64,000 nucleotides of DNA, from assembly GCF_024372745.1 (NCBI RefSeq), contig NZ_VOTZ01000002.1, positions 124,001 through 188,000 of the forward strand, in the 5' to 3' direction. How positions within the stretch are numbered: position 1 is the stretch's first letter; each line of letters opens with the position of its first letter. The notes beneath the pieces were generated by a model. It searched no databases. It had not been told where the DNA came from and saw only the letters and a list, made by a program, of their open reading frames with translations. The position numbers were made by a program, and so were the translations under genes. Below are positions 31,417 to 39,551 of this stretch, piece after piece. The DNA comes from Methanocalculus taiwanensis. GTDB lineage: Archaea; Halobacteriota; Methanomicrobia; Methanomicrobiales; Methanocorpusculaceae.

Positions 31417-34158
31417 ATGCTTGAGGAAGAATACGAGCTGGAATATTTTCGATCCAATGGATTTGTGAGGAAAACCTGCAGATCCTGTGGGGCAGCCTTC
31501 TGGACCCTGAACCCGGACCGGGAGTTATGTGGTGATGCACCCTGTGAACCATATCAGTTCATCGGAGAACCTGTCTTTAAACCGCATTCTATCGATCAGA
31601 TGCGAGAGGCATTCCTCTCTTTTTTTGAGACGAATAACCATACACGGATCGACCGTTATCCCGTCGCTGCCAGATGGCGTGACGATATTTACCTGACGAT
31701 CGCGTCAATTGCAGATTTTCAGCCATTTGTCACTGGAGGGGTTGTTCCTCCTCCGGCAAACCCGCTTACACTCTCCCAGCCGTGCATCCGTTTAAATGAT
31801 CTCGATGCAGTAGGGCGATCAGGCAGGCATCTCACCTGTTTTGAGATGATGGCGCATCACGCCTTCAACTCAGCGAAAGAAGAAATCTACTGGAAAGAAG
31901 ATACTCTTGAGCTCTGTTCAAACTTCATCCAATCGATCGGCGGAAATCTCCAGAACCTCACCTTCAAGGAGCATCCGTGGTTTGGCGGAGGGAATGCAGG
32001 GCCGAGCGTCGAGGTGCTCATCGGAGGACTTGAGGTTGCCACGCTCGTCTTCATGAACCTCGGGAGGACGAAGACGAACCATCACCCGACAATGATCGAT
32101 GGAAAAGACTACTATCCGATGGATCTCCGTATCGTCGATACCGGATACGGTCTTGAGCGGTTCGTCTGGGCATCAAAAGGATCGCCAACCATCTATGATG
32201 CCGTATTCCCGGAGATGGTTTCCCGCCTGATGGGATCTGCCGGCCTTGAGCATCTTCTGGATAATGATGAATTCACCAATATCCTTGGATTAAATGCCAA
32301 GTTCGCGGGGCTTATTGATATCAGGGGAGAGAAACTGGTCAATCTCCGTAAGAAGGTTGCAGACTCGATTGGAATTGGCATAGATAAACTCGAGGAGATG
32401 ATCACGCCGATTGAGGGTATCTATGCACTCTGCGATCATACGCGTTGCCTCGCCTATATGCTTGGAGACTGTATCGTACCATCAAATGTACGTGAAGGGT
32501 ACCTTGCACGCCTTGTACTCAGGAGGAGCCTGAGGATGATGGGCGAACTAAACCTTGATGAGGCACTCTCTGATCTCGTTCTTGCCCAGATGGATACGAT
32601 TGGATCTGACCAGTTTGAACAGACACAGGATATCGTCCGGCAGATTATCGATCGGGAGACTGAAAAATACAATGCCACCATATCGCGTGGAAGCAGAGTT
32701 GTCCAACGGGTTGCAAAGACCTATATCAAAAAGAACGAACCTGTGCCACTCCCTGAGATGGTTACCCTCTATGAATCCCATGGCATCCCGACCGCCCTTA
32801 TGCGGGAGATCCTGACAAATGAAGGTGCGGACTTTGATCTCCCCGATGATCTTGATTCGATTATTGCAGATATGCACTCAGAGGCAGAATCTGTAGAAGA
32901 AGAATCAGGAATAACCAGATATCAGGAGCGCATTGGGGGGCTCCCGATAACAAAGAAACTCTATTACGAACGACCCTATGAATTCGAATTTGACGGCATT
33001 GTCATTGATTATTTTGATGGCTATGTCGTCCTTGACCAGACCCTCTTTTATCCAGAAGGAGGCGGCCAGCCTTCAGATACCGGGACACTGGTAACATCAG
33101 AAAATGTTGTCCGGGTGGATGAGGCGATCATAAAAGATAACCGCATCCTCCATAAAATCAAAGGCGGTGTCCTGAAACGCGGCGAGCGAGTGAAAGGAAT
33201 CGTCGATGAAGAACGCCGCTGGTCGCTGATGCGGCACCATACCGGCACCCATATTCTTCTCCGTGCCTGTAAAGAGATCCTCGGGCCCCACATTCACCAG
33301 GCGGGAGCACAGAAAGGTATTGAGAGTTCAAGGCTTGATATCCGGCACTTCTCCCACATATCACCAGAAGAGGCAAAACGGATCGAAATCGCTGCAAACC
33401 ACCTGATCATGGAGAATATCCCGGTATTTGTGAAAGTGGAAGACAGAAACCGTGCCGAGGAGAAGTTCGGCTTCTCACTCTACCAGGGCGGAGTACCTAA
33501 AGGAAAAGACATTCGTGTTGTGCAGATGGGCACAGAAGTGCAGGCATGCGGAGGGACACATTGCAGGAGCAGTGGCGAGGTCGGGATCATCAAGATCCTC
33601 AGGATAGAGCATATCCAGGATGGTGTTGAACGGATTGAGTTCTCAGCCGGTCTTGCTGCAATCTATGCGATGCAGCACCTGCAGGATATTGTAACTGAGG
33701 CAGCAGCCACCCTTTCGGTGCAGGTTGAACATCTCCCCCAGTCTGTGGATCGGTTCTTTACAGAATGGAAGGAGCGAGGGAAGATCATCGAGGATATGGA
33801 ACTCCGGCTCGCAGATCTGTCACTGAAGAACCTGACAGGCGAAGAGATGCATGGCGTTGAAGTAGTCATCCGCCAGATCGATCTTCCCCAGAAAGAGCTG
33901 ATCAATATTGCATCGGGGATCTCCAATCGGAAGGGCGTATCACTCTTCATATCACATGCCGATTCTCTTCGTGTGGTTGCAGGTTCAGGCAATGATGCAG
34001 TTGATGCAGGAGTGATCGTGAAGGAGATCTGTGGCATCCTGGGAGGGAAGGGAGGCGGAAAAACCGGGCTTGCACAGGGTGCAGGAAGAGATGTGGACGC
34101 AATTCCTGCTGCACTTGAGAAGGCACGGGAGCTAATCAGTTCGATGCTCAATGGCTGA
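31417..34158 (+). CDS. alaS: Alanyl-tRNA synthetase
   Basis: A 913-residue archaeal-type AlaRS. It carries the archaeal N-terminal extension with C-x-x-C (KTCRSCGAAFW), the class II catalytic core (MREAFLSFFE, RLNDLDAVGRSGRHLTCFEMM), the tRNA-binding middle, the editing domain with zinc motifs HHTGTHILLRA and ACGGTHCRSSGE, and a C-terminal DHHA1-type domain (GGKGGGKTGLAQGAG). Complete and of normal length. A regulator gene starts eight bases before its stop. Confidence 0.95.
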   Translation: MLEEEYELEYFRSNGFVRKTCRSCGAAFWTLNPDRELCGDAPCEPYQFIGEPVFKPHSIDQMREAFLSFFETNNHTRIDRYPVAARWRDDIYLTIASIADFQPFVTGGVVPPPANPLTLSQPCIRLNDLDAVGRSGRHLTCFEMMAHHAFNSAKEEIYWKEDTLELCSNFIQSIGGNLQNLTFKEHPWFGGGNAGPSVEVLIGGLEVATLVFMNLGRTKTNHHPTMIDGKDYYPMDLRIVDTGYGLERFVWASKGSPTIYDAVFPEMVSRLMGSAGLEHLLDNDEFTNILGLNAKFAGLIDIRGEKLVNLRKKVADSIGIGIDKLEEMITPIEGIYALCDHTRCLAYMLGDCIVPSNVREGYLARLVLRRSLRMMGELNLDEALSDLVLAQMDTIGSDQFEQTQDIVRQIIDRETEKYNATISRGSRVVQRVAKTYIKKNEPVPLPEMVTLYESHGIPTALMREILTNEGADFDLPDDLDSIIADMHSEAESVEEESGITRYQERIGGLPITKKLYYERPYEFEFDGIVIDYFDGYVVLDQTLFYPEGGGQPSDTGTLVTSENVVRVDEAIIKDNRILHKIKGGVLKRGERVKGIVDEERRWSLMRHHTGTHILLRACKEILGPHIHQAGAQKGIESSRLDIRHFSHISPEEAKRIEIAANHLIMENIPVFVKVEDRNRAEEKFGFSLYQGGVPKGKDIRVVQMGTEVQACGGTHCRSSGEVGIIKILRIEHIQDGVERIEFSAGLAAIYAMQHLQDIVTEAAATLSVQVEHLPQSVDRFFTEWKERGKIIEDMELRLADLSLKNLTGEEMHGVEVVIRQIDLPQKELINIASGISNRKGVSLFISHADSLRVVAGSGNDAVDAGVIVKEICGILGGKGGGKTGLAQGAGRDVDAIPAALEKARELISSMLNG

Positions 34159-34768
34159 AGAGATCATCTTCCTGGAGCCTGGCGAAGCGCAGGCACAGAA
34201 GATTGCAAAGGCGATGTCAAGCCCGACCGCAGGCGACCTCCTCAGAAACCTCTCTGAAGCCCCAAAGAGCACAACCGCACTTGCAGAAGAACTCCACATT
34301 CCGCTGACAACCGCAAAGTATCATCTCGGCAACCTTCTTGATGCGGGGATAATCGAGGTGGTCGATACCCGCTGGAGTGCTAAAGGGCGTGAAATCAAGC
34401 TCTACAGCATGAAAAACCAGGTTCTGATCGTTGCACCAAGAAGGCAGAGTGCAATCGGCATGGTGAAGAAATATGCCGCAACCCTCGGGGTTTTTATTGC
34501 AGGAACCGCGATCATCTCCCTCTACCTCCCGATACTCCAAACAAACAAGGTTTCGGGTGATATGATGGCATTTACTGCTGCACCACCTGAGACGATGCAG
34601 ATTCCGGATGCAATCCCGATGGCAACCCGTGCAGCAGGCGGAGCTGGCACCCCCCTCCCCCCGATGGTGCACGAGTTCGTAACCGCCTTCTTCCTTGGAG
34701 GATGCCTGGTACTTGCAGCCCTGATAATGTACGAGGCATTGATCTGGTTCCGTGATGAACGGCGCTAA
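34151..34768 (+). CDS. Membrane-tethered winged-helix regulator (ArsR-like)
   Basis: A 205-residue protein. Residues 15-100 form an ArsR-type winged helix (LSEAPKSTTALAEELHIP, TTAKYHLGNLLDAGIIEVV, KGREIKLYSMK). Two membrane segments follow: 118-138 (AATLGVFIAGTAIISLYLP) and about 175-195, enclosing a short proline-rich loop outside the membrane. Such one-component regulators transmit an envelope signal to promoter DNA. It overlaps alaS by eight bases and its stop overlaps that of the convergent hisH by four. Confidence 0.78.
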   Translation: MAEEIIFLEPGEAQAQKIAKAMSSPTAGDLLRNLSEAPKSTTALAEELHIPLTTAKYHLGNLLDAGIIEVVDTRWSAKGREIKLYSMKNQVLIVAPRRQSAIGMVKKYAATLGVFIAGTAIISLYLPILQTNKVSGDMMAFTAAPPETMQIPDAIPMATRAAGGAGTPLPPMVHEFVTAFFLGGCLVLAALIMYEALIWFRDERR

Positions 34769-35367
34769 CAGATCCCGATAAAATTTTTCAGCAGCAGAAG
34801 CCCGACATCCCCGCTCTTCTCAGGATGAAACTGCACACCATATATGAGGCCACGCTTTACTGCTGATGCATAGGGTACGATATATCCTGTTTCGCATAGC
34901 CGGTATGCTGCCGGGCAGCTGACATAGTACGAATGGACAAAGTAGAAATAACTCTCATCCGGGATTCCGAAGAGGAGAGGGTCATCCGGCATCGCATGGT
35001 GAATGGTGTTCCACCCCATATGCGGGACCTTCATCTCTGGTTCAGGCTGGAATTTCCGGACATTTCCCGGGATCAGCGAGAGCCCCTGATGGTTCCCATG
35101 CTCTTCGCTCTCATCCATTAGCATCTGCATGCCAAGGCAGATACCAAGGAGCGGCACCTCTCCAGCTACAGAAAGAAGGCATTGCCTGATCGGGGAGAGC
35201 CTCCCCATCCCCTCTGAAAACGCGCCAACGCCCGGCAGGATAATACCATCGGCAGACTGGATCTCTTCAGGATCATGGGTGATCACCGGGCATGCTCCCG
35301 CCTTCTCAATACCACGGAAGACCGATCTCAGGTTTCCAAGACCATAATCAATAATGGCTATCTTCAT
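34765..35367 (-). CDS. hisH: Imidazole glycerol phosphate synthase subunit HisH
   Basis: The glutaminase subunit (200 residues) that supplies ammonia to HisF in histidine biosynthesis. Catalytic motifs are present: GICLGMQMLM with the nucleophilic Cys, PHMGWN, and YGVQFHPEKSG with the His and Glu. MKIAIIDYGLGNL is the typical N-terminus; ATG codons at 35370 and 35367 are both usable and GGAGG lies just upstream. The long upstream frame extension is not part of the protein. It begins 20 bases inside the PUA/PAPS-reductase gene, so hisH is translated from a coupled message although unrelated; other his genes are not nearby. Confidence 0.9.
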   Translation of the reverse strand: MKIAIIDYGLGNLRSVFRGIEKAGACPVITHDPEEIQSADGIILPGVGAFSEGMGRLSPIRQCLLSVAGEVPLLGICLGMQMLMDESEEHGNHQGLSLIPGNVRKFQPEPEMKVPHMGWNTIHHAMPDDPLLFGIPDESYFYFVHSYYVSCPAAYRLCETGYIVPYASAVKRGLIYGVQFHPEKSGDVGLLLLKNFIGIC

Positions 35368-36754
35368 CATCAGATCCTCCCGTAATAATCCTCCACGCAC
35401 CGCTCCCAAACCAGTTCTCTGGTTTGCCGTTGGCTGCGCCGGATTCGATGACGGCTGACCGCCAGCGATCCCAGAGTGTGGGATATTCAATTTCTATCAT
35501 CTTAAGGTGAGCAATATCGCTTGACGGACACATATAACACCCGATTCGATCAAGGCCTTTTTCATAGAGTGGATTATACGGCGCCTTCTCCTGGAAAAGG
35601 TAGAGCCAAACATGGAGAGCATTCCAGTGCTGGATCGGGGCTGCTGAGAGCTGGTTAGGTACATTTGGATTTCTCCAGACACGCCGGCTCTTCATCCGCC
35701 TGGCCGACTCATACTTTCTCTGGCCGATAAGGGAAAGGCATTCCCCCCATTCCTTCTCGATCAGATCACGGACCGGCTTCAGTTTGCATGCCCTGCAGCA
35801 CCACCTGAAATTAACTGCCGGGGGACCGTTTCTTGAAAAACCATCCCAAAAACCTCCTTCACCATCAGCCTTGAAGACGGGAAGATCATAGTGGCCGGCT
35901 ATCCTGGAGACATTCTCATAGGTTTCAGGGAACTCTAACCCGGTATCTGCAAAGATCAATGGAACCGGTCCAACTGCCTTCAATGCCAGTAGGAGGGTGA
36001 CGAGACTATCCTTACCACCTGAATATGATACCGTCAGCGGGAGATCTTCGGTCTCAGACAGTTCTCTGATGAAGATGATCGCATCCTCCTCCATTATGGC
36101 GAGGATCTCATGGTTTGCTCTTACCGCTGTCTCCCAATCAGCAGGAGCCGGATGGCAGGTCTGCGGGGCATTCTTACGCAGCCGGACAATCTGGCCGCGG
36201 GAAACGCCACGCGCCTCATCTGCCCCCATCTTCGCTCTCCCGACACCGATACAGGTGCCATCCGGCATGATGACGAATACTTCATCACCCTTCTCAGTGT
36301 GGGATTCAATCTCAACAACTCCGGGTGCGAGGACGCTTGAACCATCTTTTATGAATGGAGCAGCGCCAGGATCAACGATTACATACCGCTTTTTAGGCGT
36401 CATCAGTAGAGCTGCATCCGGGCGGGGAAGCGCCTCCCATCGCTCTTCTTGTGGAAGGTACCTGATCGCACCGACTATTGCCCCGCCGACGATGATCTCC
36501 TCCATTCTGTCATCATCGGGGACTTTGTTGAGGAGAGTGAGATGGCCATCCGGAATAAGTGGTGCGCCGAATGCTTCGACATAAATTCGATTGATCAGGT
36601 GAATATCTGAAGGGAAAGCCGGCCTGACATCCCCGGGCGGCGTGATCCCGACAAAACGCGTCTTATCCCCGCAGCTGCACCGTTTTCCAAGAACAGGCAC
36701 GTGGCAGGCGTCACACCAGTAGAGGGGTATGGCACCGAGATAGGGTGATTTCAT
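35348..36754 (-). CDS. PUA-domain PAPS-reductase-like (PP-loop) protein with zinc ribbon
   Basis: About 468 residues. The N-terminus has a zinc ribbon (C-x-x-C in YWCDACHVP, C-x-C in KRCSCGD), residues about 140-215 form a PUA RNA-binding domain (KKRYVIVDPGAAPFI, APGVVEIESHTEKGDEVFVI), and residues 230-460 the PAPS reductase/PP-loop domain with LTVSYSGGKDSLVT. Four cysteines (CCRACK and CYMCP) could hold a [4Fe-4S] cluster. The mix suggests RNA-directed sulfur transfer rather than sulfate assimilation, an inference. TATTTAA lies 31 bases before the ATG at 36754, favouring this start over 36775. Confidence 0.8.
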   Translation of the reverse strand: MKSPYLGAIPLYWCDACHVPVLGKRCSCGDKTRFVGITPPGDVRPAFPSDIHLINRIYVEAFGAPLIPDGHLTLLNKVPDDDRMEEIIVGGAIVGAIRYLPQEERWEALPRPDAALLMTPKKRYVIVDPGAAPFIKDGSSVLAPGVVEIESHTEKGDEVFVIMPDGTCIGVGRAKMGADEARGVSRGQIVRLRKNAPQTCHPAPADWETAVRANHEILAIMEEDAIIFIRELSETEDLPLTVSYSGGKDSLVTLLLALKAVGPVPLIFADTGLEFPETYENVSRIAGHYDLPVFKADGEGGFWDGFSRNGPPAVNFRWCCRACKLKPVRDLIEKEWGECLSLIGQRKYESARRMKSRRVWRNPNVPNQLSAAPIQHWNALHVWLYLFQEKAPYNPLYEKGLDRIGCYMCPSSDIAHLKMIEIEYPTLWDRWRSAVIESGAANGKPENWFGSGAWRIITGGSDDEDSHY

Positions 36755-37094
36755 CCCTATAACATTATTGAGCATCAGTTAAATAGCGAGGCATCACCCC
36801 ATAACCACCAATCTATCGGGTCAGGTGAAGGTAATGGCTTACATAATCCATGAGGGTGGATCTGCTAGTGTGACAGGTAGGATGATGAGATAAAATCAGA
36901 AAAACCAGCGCTTGATATCTTTTTTATGCTCTTCAGTACACGTTCCCTTCCTGCATGTATGGAAAACCATATTTTACGAAACGATCATTATTGATCATGA
37001 TAAACAATGGGCTGGCATTTTATCCATTGCGTCTTCAGTATCCTATATGGGATCCGACGGCGCTCTGCCGTTGCACGAGGGGGGTTGCTTACCA
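36755..37094. promoter_or_regulatory. Divergent control region before the mbh operon
   Basis: The 340-base spacer between the PUA/PAPS-reductase start and mbhA contains no supportable gene. It has the promoter of the minus-strand gene (TATTTAA near 36780), a direct repeat GATCAT spaced ten bases apart (36983-36988 and 36993-36998), and TATA-like TTTTATCC (37017-37024) and CCTATATGG (37040-37048). The mbh transcript most likely starts here. The plus-strand frame from 36912 to 37094 is an extension of mbhA without family similarity. Confidence 0.5.
36805..36878. repeat. Possible degenerate third copy of the dispersed repeat, inverted
   Basis: Read on the minus strand, this segment contains CCTGT-ACA, ATCC-CC, CCTTCACCTGA and GATAGATTGG-GG in the same order as copies A and B, but the middle is about eight bases longer and the match is patchy. 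It lies in the spacer upstream of the mbh operon. I regard it as possible, not established. Confidence 0.3.
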
Positions 37095-37622
37095 GTGATC
37101 CGCTTCCTGGCAACCGCAATAGCCGCTTTTGTGGCATATCTCTTTTTGACAGCCGGATCGGGGACGATCATTCTCTGGTCTGAAAGCGAACTCATCATTG
37201 GTTGTATACTTTCAGTGATTGTTGGGATCGCCTCATACCGCACCTTCTGCAGGAGTGGAAGCGTGCGGATGGCAAATCCCCTCAGACTCATCCTTCTGCC
37301 GATATATGCGATCATCCCGCTCTTCATCGAAATGGCACGGGCAAATATCGATGTTGCAATCCGGGTGATAACCGGAAATGTGAAGCCGGGGATTGTTCGG
37401 GTGGATACCGGGATGAAGACGGAACTCGGCATGCTGATTCTTGCAAACTCAATCACCCTCACCCCGGGAACACTCTCGGTTGACGTTGATGATACAACCA
37501 GAGAATTGTATGTACATCTGATAAACGTCCCTGATGAACTCCGTGAGAAGAAGGTGGTTGATGCGCGGGAGCTCTTCTCTATCTTTAATATTCCAGGATG
37601 GATCAGGAGGATCGCCGAATGA
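37095..37622 (+). CDS. mbhA: Membrane-bound hydrogenase subunit MbhA (MrpE-like)
   Basis: About 175 residues with three N-terminal membrane segments and a cytoplasmic C-terminal half (LANSITLTPGTLSVDVDD is the MrpE signature). It is homologous to MrpE of multisubunit Na+/H+ antiporters and is the first of fourteen genes in the same order as Pyrococcus furiosus mbhA-N. I take the GTG at 37095 (MIRFLATAIAAFV), about ten bases after GAGGGGGG; upstream in-frame starts give an N-terminus unlike the family. Its stop overlaps mbhB by four bases. Confidence 0.85.
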   Translation: MIRFLATAIAAFVAYLFLTAGSGTIILWSESELIIGCILSVIVGIASYRTFCRSGSVRMANPLRLILLPIYAIIPLFIEMARANIDVAIRVITGNVKPGIVRVDTGMKTELGMLILANSITLTPGTLSVDVDDTTRELYVHLINVPDELREKKVVDARELFSIFNIPGWIRRIAE

Positions 37623-37876
37623 ACGACATCTTCTTCATTGCCATTGCAATTGTCGCATTATTGACACTTTTTGCCGCATTGAGGCTTGCTATCGGGCCGA
37701 CTGCACCTGATCGGGTTGTTGCACTCGATACGATCAATACCCTTGTTGTCGGGGCAATGATCCTCCTTGCCGCCTATCTCGGCCAGACAATCTTTGTTGA
37801 TGTGGCGATCGTCTATGCCCTCCTCTCATTCCTGGGCACCATCGCCATTTCGAAGTATATCGGAGGAGAACTATGA
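37619..37876 (+). CDS. mbhB: Membrane-bound hydrogenase subunit MbhB (MrpF-like)
   Basis: An 85-residue protein with three membrane helices. The central PTAPDRVVALDTINTL is the MrpF signature. Start ATG at 37619 overlaps the mbhA stop; seven extra residues in the longer frame are not used. Belongs to the ion-exchange half of Mbh. Confidence 0.9.
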   Translation: MNDIFFIAIAIVALLTLFAALRLAIGPTAPDRVVALDTINTLVVGAMILLAAYLGQTIFVDVAIVYALLSFLGTIAISKYIGGEL

Positions 37877-38229
37877 TCGGGACAGCAGCAATGATATGCC
37901 TTGGAATCGGCCTGCTCTTTAATATCCTTGGTGTTATCGGAATCCTCAGATTCCCCGATGTCTATACCCGTCTCCATGCAGAGACGAAGATGACGACATT
38001 TGGAACAATATTCCTCTCACTCGGGGTAATCCTCTATGCCGGAGGAATGCTGATCCAAACCGATGACACTCAATACCTGACCCTTGCGATCCATACGACA
38101 ATTGCTGTAATTGCCCTTGCTTTCACAAATGCAACCGGCTCCCATGCGATCGCACGGGCTGCCCATAAAAGCGGACAGCGGCCTGATCCTTCAGTTGTTG
38201 ATCGCCTCGCGGAGGTGAAAGGGAAATGA
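37873..38229 (+). CDS. mbhC: Membrane-bound hydrogenase subunit MbhC (MrpG-like)
   Basis: A 118-residue protein with three membrane helices; GVIGILRFPDVYTRLHAETKM is the classic MrpG (PhaG) signature, here within 20-residue limits as GVIGILRFPDVYTRLHA. The hydrophilic tail carries His and basic residues. Overlaps both neighbours by four bases. Confidence 0.9.
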   Translation: MIGTAAMICLGIGLLFNILGVIGILRFPDVYTRLHAETKMTTFGTIFLSLGVILYAGGMLIQTDDTQYLTLAIHTTIAVIALAFTNATGSHAIARAAHKSGQRPDPSVVDRLAEVKGK

Positions 38230-38480
38230 TTGAGATCATTCTTCATGCATTGATACTCACCGGGATGATGATTGCGGCGATTCTGGTCTTTAACTTCAAG
38301 GATCTCGTATCTGCGGCAGTTGCCTTCGGGCTCTTCAGTTTCCTCCTGGCAATTGAATTCTACCTGCTGCAGGCACCGGATGTAGCCATTGCAGAAGCTG
38401 CAATTGGAGCCGGGCTCACGACCGCAGCCTTCATGATAGCAATCCGTGGCACCACAAAAAAGGAGGGTGATGAAGCATGA
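38226..38480 (+). CDS. mbhD: Membrane-bound hydrogenase subunit MbhD
   Basis: An 84-residue protein with three membrane helices (DUF4040-like). It corresponds to part of MrpA/MrpB and of the NuoJ region in complex I; LLQAPDVAIAEAAIGAGL is the recognisable core, with acidic residues inside helices that probably lie on the ion path. Four-base overlaps on both sides. Confidence 0.87.
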   Translation: MIEIILHALILTGMMIAAILVFNFKDLVSAAVAFGLFSFLLAIEFYLLQAPDVAIAEAAIGAGLTTAAFMIAIRGTTKKEGDEA

Positions 38481-38743
38481 GACGAAACCTCTCAATCATT
38501 ATTACCATCCTGATGGTCGGGATGCTCGGGGTTATTGTAACCGGCTTAACATTCGGTGACCCCGGAGAACATCCTATGGACCGGTACTTCATCGAGAACA
38601 GCCAGATAGAGAGTGGAGCAAACAATGTTGTCGCCGCTGTCCTCTTCGACTATAGGGGCTTTGATACCCTCGGGGAAGCGGCGGTGCTCTTTACAGCAGC
38701 TCTCGGTGTCAGCCTTGTTCTGAGAAAACGGAGGGATGATTAA
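38477..38743 (+). CDS. mbhE: Membrane-bound hydrogenase subunit MbhE
   Basis: An 88-residue protein with two membrane helices joined by an outer loop (GDPGEHPMDRYF, NVVAAVLFDYRGFDTLGEA), the latter being the conserved MbhE/MrpB N-terminal motif. It overlaps mbhD by four bases and shares one base with mbhF. Confidence 0.87.
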   Translation: MRRNLSIIITILMVGMLGVIVTGLTFGDPGEHPMDRYFIENSQIESGANNVVAAVLFDYRGFDTLGEAAVLFTAALGVSLVLRKRRDD

Positions 38744-39207
38744 TGCAGATGAGTTCAATTGTTAAAACAACAGCAGATGTTCTCTTTCCATTCATCCTGA
38801 TATATGGATTCTATATCATAATCCATGGCCATCTGACACCAGGCGGAGGGTTCCAGGGCGGTGCCATCCTCGCATCCGGCGTCCTGCTCCTCCTGCTGGC
38901 TTATAAGTACGCAGAGAGCACGAACGTTGTCAGGCAGGTGGTGATGAAGAGCCTGGAGTCTACAGGACTGCTCCTATTCATTATTGCGGCTTTATCTGCA
39001 ATGATGCTCGGTGCAGGATTCTTTTTCAACTGGCTATCGCCGGGAGGCATACTCTTTGGGGATATTGTTGCGTATGGATCCGGTACAGCCAACCTGAATA
39101 CCGGCGGGCTGATCCCAATCATGAATATTGCTGTTGGTATTGAGGTCGTTGGAGCGATCAGTGTAATCCTGCTCGCCCTCCTCTCAGGAATAAAGGAGAA
39201 GATCTGA
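38743..39207 (+). CDS. mbhF: Membrane-bound hydrogenase subunit MbhF (MrpB-like)
   Basis: A 154-residue MrpB-type protein with four membrane helices. HGHLTPGGGFQGGAILASG is the defining motif, and GLIPIMNIAVGIEVVGA closes the domain. One-base overlaps with mbhE and mbhG. Confidence 0.9.
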   Translation: MQMSSIVKTTADVLFPFILIYGFYIIIHGHLTPGGGFQGGAILASGVLLLLLAYKYAESTNVVRQVVMKSLESTGLLLFIIAALSAMMLGAGFFFNWLSPGGILFGDIVAYGSGTANLNTGGLIPIMNIAVGIEVVGAISVILLALLSGIKEKI

Positions 39208-39551
39208 TGATAGAACAGATACCATACCTGGCTGTAATCCTGATCGCAGGGATCGGGATTGCCACAATTCTCCTGAAGAAGAACTTAATCAAGATGATCA
39301 TGGGACTTGCAATAATCGAAGGGGCCGCAAACCTCTTCCTGGTCACCCTCGGTTACCGGGAAGGAGGGATTGCCCCGATCTTCACCAGTGCTCCGGGCAA
39401 AGAGATGGTACTCCCCACGGTACAGGCGATGACCCTGACAAACATCGTCATCGGCTTTGCAACAACAGCGCTTCTCCTCGCCTTTGCGATCATGATCTAT
39501 AGAAAATATGGATCTGTGGAAACAAACAACATCAGGAGGCTGAGGGAATGA
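39207..39551 (+). CDS. mbhG: Membrane-bound hydrogenase subunit MbhG (MrpC/NuoK-like)
   Basis: A 114-residue protein with three membrane helices. It matches MrpC/NuoK (KNLIKMIMGLAIIEGAANLF; PTVQAMTLTNIVIGFATTA), including the glutamate in helix 2 that contributes to ion transfer. Overlaps mbhH by four bases. Confidence 0.9.
   Translation: MIEQIPYLAVILIAGIGIATILLKKNLIKMIMGLAIIEGAANLFLVTLGYREGGIAPIFTSAPGKEMVLPTVQAMTLTNIVIGFATTALLLAFAIMIYRKYGSVETNNIRRLRE

Noticed and set aside
35371-35490. Forty-residue N-terminal extension of HisH
   Set aside because: It lies inside the PUA/PAPS-reductase gene in another frame, and HisH proteins begin at MKIAIIDYGLGN.
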